From assembly GCA_029821495.1 (NCBI GenBank), contig JALGTG010000005.1, positions 1-33,672 of the forward strand: a stretch of 33,672 bases of DNA, given 5' to 3'. The DNA comes from Candidatus Hebobacteria bacterium (lineage in GTDB: Bacteria > Armatimonadota > Hebobacteria > Hebobacterales > Hebobacteraceae). Position 1 is the stretch's first letter. Each line of letters opens with the position of its first letter. Of this stretch, positions 29,466 to 33,672 are shown one piece after another. The position numbers and the translations under genes are program-made. The notes below the pieces were generated by a model. The model saw only the letters and a program-made list of their open reading frames with translations, was not told where the DNA came from and did no database searches.

Positions 29466-31211
29466 CTATGTCCGCCGTTGCAGGATAACCTGTGTTGCGT
29501 AGATGAGTATGAGCAGACCGCAAGCCGCGATTCCGACCAGGACCACGACGTGCGCAATTCTGTATATCAAGCGATTAGTTGCAGACTGCATACCACCCTC
29601 GAGGGTGAGGATCGGCCGGGGCCGCTGGCCCGGCGGATAGGTGATGAGCAACGCTCCCGGCACTACCTCGGCCCTGTCGCGGTCGTCGGAGCCGGGTCGC
29701 TCGAACGAATGGGTCCCGCCGTGCTCCGGGGCAATGAGCATCGCAGCCCACCGCTCGGGAATGAGCTCTCCGGCCAGGCAGGGCGCGTCAACCGAGTGGA
29801 TGTGCAGAGATTCTCCCTCCGTCCAGTTCCTCATTGCACGGAGGTTGGCGAACTCGTAGCCGAGTTGTCGCAGGCCGCGCACGAGCAACTCCACATTCGA
29901 GAGACTGGCGGCGGGATCAATGGTAGCTGTGACCCAGGCGTCTGTGAGCGGCGCGTAGCGGCGCGCGTCTGCGAGCATGGCCTCGACCTCGCCATGTCCC
30001 TCATTCAGAGGTGGCAGATTGTCCGGGATAATGCGGTGGCCGAAGCTGTCGACTCGGACGAGAAATGGAAACGCGGCCCGCGCGCCTTCCGCTTCGCGGC
30101 GCTGCCACAGAGTCGAACACAACGCAGCGCTGCCAGCCGTATCTTCGGCCGGCGCCGCCGCGCCCGGGCTGACCCATGCCACGGGATAGAGCCCGCACCT
30201 CGCCAGCTCCGACATCGCCTTCTCGAAGCGAGGGCGGACAGCACTCTCCCCAGTTTCTCCGCCGGCCCCTGCCCTACTCACTGTCGACGGCGACTGCGCG
30301 TAGAGGCCGTGCGACACAATGCTCGCGCCGTTCGCCTGCGCGCCGCGCAGCAGTCCCACCAGCGTCCGCTTGCTACTCAGGGGCAGGCTCCGGCCTGTTG
30401 CTGGGTCCCGGATCTCTGGCGCCACCGCGATCGCGAAGGGCACCCCGGCGTGGTGGAAGTACTCGATCAGCCCGGCGAGCGCATTCGTCTCACTTTCCGC
30501 CGATATCCCTGCAATGCAGATGAGCGCCTGCCTGGAGTCGGGATGTCTCTCTCCGAGAACACTGTGCAGTTGGTCGCACAATACGAAGTGGCTTCCGCCA
30601 TCCGGGGTCTCAAACAACGGGAGCTCAGCGAAATACCAGAACTCTCCACTGCGGACCGCGTAGGGTAGCGGCTGCCCATCTCCTTGAGCGAGCGCCAGTA
30701 CATGACACACATCCGGCCGTGTCACCACGATCTCGGGCAGCAGCGCGTTGGCCCGGCGATAGTGCTGGCCCTCGTATACGACGCGCCTCGGATGAGTCGA
30801 TGACTCGGTCTCTCCGAGACGAAACCCATAGCGTCCCAGAGAGAACCGGTCGGCGAGCTGTTGCAGATTGGCGCCGAGCCAACAGACGGGCCGGTCGCTG
30901 TCATAGATATCGACCAGGAGGGCGTCGGTCAGATCGGCTCCCTCCATCGTGCCGAGGTAGACGGTAGCGTCATAGCGTGTGATATCGCCTGCCCGGTAGT
31001 CTTGGGTGGAAACCGTCGCTGCGCTGTAGTCGAAGTGGCCCAGCAGGTCCAGCACTGCAGCCACAGCACGCTCCTCCGCCGACCCGGGCGCCGCAGCGTC
31101 GTGAACGACCATAACGCGCTTGCCCGCGGCTTCAACGGAACTGGCGGGCAGAGGGGTCAGCAGCAGCAGAATGGTCGTGACAGTGGTTCTCATGAGGACA
31201 CATACATGCAT
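29466..31211 (-). CDS. DUF2334 (polysaccharide deacetylase-like) membrane protein
   Basis: N-terminal signal (start 31211 or 31193), FWYFAELPLF...LCDQLHSVLG...GLIEYFHHAGVPFAIAVAPEIRDP...LVGLLRGAQANGASIVSHGL, and C-terminal TM (AHVVVLVGIAACGLLILIYATQVIL). Confidence 0.7.
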   Translation of the reverse strand: MHVCVLMRTTVTTILLLLTPLPASSVEAAGKRVMVVHDAAAPGSAEERAVAAVLDLLGHFDYSAATVSTQDYRAGDITRYDATVYLGTMEGADLTDALLVDIYDSDRPVCWLGANLQQLADRFSLGRYGFRLGETESSTHPRRVVYEGQHYRRANALLPEIVVTRPDVCHVLALAQGDGQPLPYAVRSGEFWYFAELPLFETPDGGSHFVLCDQLHSVLGERHPDSRQALICIAGISAESETNALAGLIEYFHHAGVPFAIAVAPEIRDPATGRSLPLSSKRTLVGLLRGAQANGASIVSHGLYAQSPSTVSRAGAGGETGESAVRPRFEKAMSELARCGLYPVAWVSPGAAAPAEDTAGSAALCSTLWQRREAEGARAAFPFLVRVDSFGHRIIPDNLPPLNEGHGEVEAMLADARRYAPLTDAWVTATIDPAASLSNVELLVRGLRQLGYEFANLRAMRNWTEGESLHIHSVDAPCLAGELIPERWAAMLIAPEHGGTHSFERPGSDDRDRAEVVPGALLITYPPGQRPRPILTLEGGMQSATNRLIYRIAHVVVLVGIAACGLLILIYATQVILQRRT

Positions 31212-31246
31212 TCCCAGCGCGAGGGCACAGGAAACACAACGCTAGC

Positions 31247-31275
31247 ATAGTATCATGCCACATCGGGCCCGGCAA
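31247..31275 (-). promoter_or_regulatory. Possible promoter of the minus-strand polysaccharide-locus operon
   Basis: Minus strand TTGCCG-17 bp-TACTAT (4/6 matches in each box), ~35-55 nt upstream of the 31211/31193 starts. Confidence 0.3.
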
Positions 31276-31488
31276 AGCAACGCGGCCGGGGCCACATACG
31301 GGTCTCGTGCCGCAGGCAAGAAGGATGCCCGGCCGGACGCGGAGGTCATCCGGCCGGGATGCGCCTGTGTCGGCGGCTGACTGGGCGTCGTGCCGCCGCC
31401 AGGTCGCCTAAGGTCACTGCCCCCCTGTTACTGCTCCCGCGAATCAACGCAGAGCCGAGACGTTCGATCGACGCCGGCGCCTCCGCTG

Positions 31489-32547
31489 CTAGATTCCCGG
31501 CCCAAGCCATGCCACCCGCAGGCGTCCAGGGGCGTCCTTTGTCCTCTCAAGTTGATAGCTGTCGTAGATGTCAATGCCGTAGGGACGGCCTTGCACAGCG
31601 GCGGCGATGGTGCGTCCCAGGCTGGGCCCGTCGAGACTGCCGCACCCGAAGTCCGTCACCTCAATGTGTGCGATCAGCCGCGCCCTGCCTTCGACCATTC
31701 GCTTCGCGTCGCTCACGGCCCCGCCTGTCCAGTCCGCAGTGAATGTGTTCTGGTCCTCGTACAGCGCAGCCCACTGCTGCCAGATTAGCTCCGCCTGTAT
31801 CACGTCCGGCCTCGACGGGGCGGTCAACACTCCCTCCAGGTCGAAACCGGTCGCGTCCCGCACCTGCCCGCTCGACATGAGATTCCCGTCGCGGCCGGCG
31901 GTGAAGACTGTGGTGACGTGGCTTTCCATCTCGTAGCTGTGCGCCAGCCGACCGGTCGCAGCCAGCAGACGGGTCAGCCCATCAGCGCGGAACTCCCGCC
32001 ACTTCTTCCCAGGGGCCGGCTGCCCCGGGTGCGTCTCGTGGAACTGATCCGTGCAGTGCTCGCAGTAGCACGTGTGGTCACCCCACCGGTCGATCTGGAA
32101 TTCAGCCATGTCGATGCCGTCCAGGTCGGGGTAGCGTGTCAGCAGGTCGTCTACCAACCCCAGCCACCACTGCATCACCTCGGGGTTGCGCACGCACAGA
32201 AGGTAGCTGTCGCCACCGGGCTTGTAGTCGGCCCCGTCCTTCGTCTTCTGGCGCCAGTCCGGGTGGGCTTCCCACATCTGCTTGTGCTCCACCCCGTTGA
32301 GCCAAGCGATCACCTTGATGCTCCGGTGGTGCGCCTGCCGGATCACCTGGCCCAGCAGATCCTGCCGCCCGTAGTCTTCCATTATGCTGCCGGGGTAGGT
32401 GGTGTGATAGCGAGCGCCGTAGACCTTGTTGTAGGCGTAGAAGTAGACCAGGTTCACTCCCTGCTCCGCCCACGACTCGGTTAGCCTCTCCGCGAGCTGT
32501 CCTGCAGACAGCCCTCTGCCGTAGTAGTAGCCGGCGTCGAATCGCAC
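31489..32547 (-). CDS. GHL/PgaB-C-like glycoside hydrolase domain protein (probably frameshifted C-terminal part)
   Basis: Co-linear with the C-terminal half of 26901-29462: GVNLVYFYAYN, LDGIDMAEFQIDRWGDHTCYCEHC, IWQQWAALY, HIEVTDFG. No signal peptide or SD at the GTG start. Confidence 0.72.
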   Translation of the reverse strand: MRFDAGYYYGRGLSAGQLAERLTESWAEQGVNLVYFYAYNKVYGARYHTTYPGSIMEDYGRQDLLGQVIRQAHHRSIKVIAWLNGVEHKQMWEAHPDWRQKTKDGADYKPGGDSYLLCVRNPEVMQWWLGLVDDLLTRYPDLDGIDMAEFQIDRWGDHTCYCEHCTDQFHETHPGQPAPGKKWREFRADGLTRLLAATGRLAHSYEMESHVTTVFTAGRDGNLMSSGQVRDATGFDLEGVLTAPSRPDVIQAELIWQQWAALYEDQNTFTADWTGGAVSDAKRMVEGRARLIAHIEVTDFGCGSLDGPSLGRTIAAAVQGRPYGIDIYDSYQLERTKDAPGRLRVAWLGPGI

Positions 32548-32996
32548 GCGGGGACCAGTGGAACGGCAGGGGCCGGCACCGGACTCGGTGCGCTGGCGGC
32601 AGCAGGCGGCGGTTCGCTGGCTCGCAGCGCGGCCTCATAAGAGGGGGTGGCCTTGTCCAGCGCCGGCCCAGGCAAACGGTCGTTTCCTGTAGGCGGTCTT
32701 CTTGGCGTGGGGGAGGCGGCCGCGTCTGCCCGCTCGGGCAGGGGTTCAGGGACGGCGGGGAGCGCGAATTGGGCGTGCCGCTCCTCCGTGCGCGTCACTG
32801 CTGGCGCCTCTTGGGCTGATTCGGGAGCGCGGCTCCCCGCTGTGTGGTCTTGGGTTGGTGGTTTCGCATCCCAGAACAGGTGAGGGGACCTTTCCCAGCT
32901 ACGGCGCGTGCCGAAGTAGGCCGCTACCATGAGTAGCGCGACAAGGGGAAGAGGTAGGACCAGCTTCAATATGTCGGCCCGGCCGCGTCGTCGCAT
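32481..32996 (-). CDS. TM anchor and Pro/Ala-rich linker, likely N-terminal part of the 31489-32547 protein
   Basis: MRRRGRADILKLVLPLPLVALLMVAAYFG TM segment, then a low-complexity P/A/E linker; overlaps the hydrolase ORF in a different frame. Confidence 0.55.
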   Translation of the reverse strand: MRRRGRADILKLVLPLPLVALLMVAAYFGTRRSWERSPHLFWDAKPPTQDHTAGSRAPESAQEAPAVTRTEERHAQFALPAVPEPLPERADAAASPTPRRPPTGNDRLPGPALDKATPSYEAALRASEPPPAAASAPSPVPAPAVPLVPACDSTPATTTAEGCLQDSSRRG

Positions 32997-33097
32997 CGTC
33001 CTTCAGTCCCTCACGACGCCGGCCCGCGTCAGCGAACTGCGGGCATCGGCTTGGGATGGGACCGGCCAGGGATGGCGCGCATCACGGGCAATAGAAA

Positions 33098-33125
33098 AGA
33101 GCCAAGGGTTTTCACCCTTGGCTCT
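33098..33125 (-). terminator. Rho-independent terminator (minus strand)
   Basis: On the minus strand AGAGCCAAGGGT-GAAA-ACCCTTGGCTCT-TTTCTATT: perfect 12-bp stem, 4-nt loop, T-rich tail. Confidence 0.75.
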
Positions 33126-33186
33126 GGCTGGATCTTCGGCTCTTTGGCTCTAGATTGCGCTCAGACTCGCGTTCGGCAGACCTGAA

Positions 33187-33474
33187 CTACCGATATGTAA
33201 TTCTCAGGTTCTCCCCGCTGATGACTATGTCTCGTCTGCACAGCTTACAGCGCAGGATCAGCGTCTCGCCGTCTCTGTACGCCCACCACTTGCCGCACAG
33301 GCAGCGCGCCTTCTTCACATCGCTACCCTCGGCCGTCTCGCGCGCGGTTTGTGGCGGCGATTCTTTAGCAGTTCCTACAGACACGCAAGAACCATCCCTA
33401 CAGGTCTCATCCGAGTGGATTGTTCCATATTCGCACACCAATCCCACAGTCTGACTCGTCAGCGTCCCGCACAA
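33187..33474 (-). CDS. Small Cys-rich zinc-ribbon protein (Com-like C-terminus)
   Basis: C-terminus CLCGKWWAYRDGETLILRCKLCRRDIVI has a CxC...CxxC zinc-ribbon pattern; followed on the same strand by a strong terminator. Exact start uncertain. Confidence 0.5.
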   Translation of the reverse strand: MCGTLTSQTVGLVCEYGTIHSDETCRDGSCVSVGTAKESPPQTARETAEGSDVKKARCLCGKWWAYRDGETLILRCKLCRRDIVISGENLRITYR

Positions 33475-33672
33475 GCGCTCGGTAGGCCATTCGGTGCGCT
33501 AGGGAGCTCTGCGGACGCGTGGCATCGGCGGTGCATTCGCCCTGTAGGGTCGTGCGACGAGATGGGGAGACACGCCGCGACCCCGCCAAGTTGCGTTCTA
33601 GCGGGGCCGCGGCGCGACTGACACTGTCGGCGGGCTGTCAGGCCGCCGTCTTCTCCCAGCCCCCGAGTTCCG

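Noticed and set aside
33440-33475. Hammerhead-ribozyme-like core CTGACGA on the minus strand
   Set aside because: No matching GAAA plus stem III/cleavage-site context, and it lies in the 5' end of the small zinc-ribbon ORF; likely chance.
1-33672. CRISPR arrays, tRNA/rRNA genes, transposons
   Set aside because: No regularly spaced repeats, no recognisable T-loop (GGTTCGAATCC-like) cloverleaf segments, and no transposase-like ORFs found by reading.

Overview
High-GC bacterial chromosomal window of about 33.7 kb. It is mostly protein-coding; I recognised no tRNA, rRNA, CRISPR array or transposase. (1) 1-3710, left end: 3' part of plsY, gpsA, an orphan single-domain response regulator (minus strand) and a membrane-anchored HEAT-repeat protein. 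(2) 3767-10355, heat-shock block: dnaK, hsp20, a dnaJ with only two CxxCxGxG motifs, hspR (MerR family) and a Clp ATPase with mixed ClpB/ClpC features. A HAIR-type operator (CTTGA-N11-TCAAG), the expected HspR site, overlaps the -35 region of the predicted dnaK promoter. (3) 10493-13003: a UPF0718-type permease and a FAD-dependent oxidoreductase. (4) 19700-13013, minus strand: a tight five-gene run, mreD, mrdA (PBP2), secreted protein, TPR/zinc-ribbon membrane protein, two-domain M16 peptidase. (5) 20395-24189: small secreted protein, HAD phosphatase, LarA/DUF2088-like protein and PfkB-family sugar kinase. (6) 24211-32996, minus strand: an apparently uncharacterised envelope-polysaccharide-like locus. 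It holds two paralogous DUF2334-deacetylase-like proteins (one fused to a PgaB-C-terminal/GHL-like glycosidase domain), a second GHL-like protein split by an apparent -1 frameshift from its TM and Pro-rich N-terminus, a processive GT2 glycosyltransferase and a membrane HEAT-repeat protein. This is my best candidate for an undescribed system. Family names rest on motif recognition only; no database search was run.
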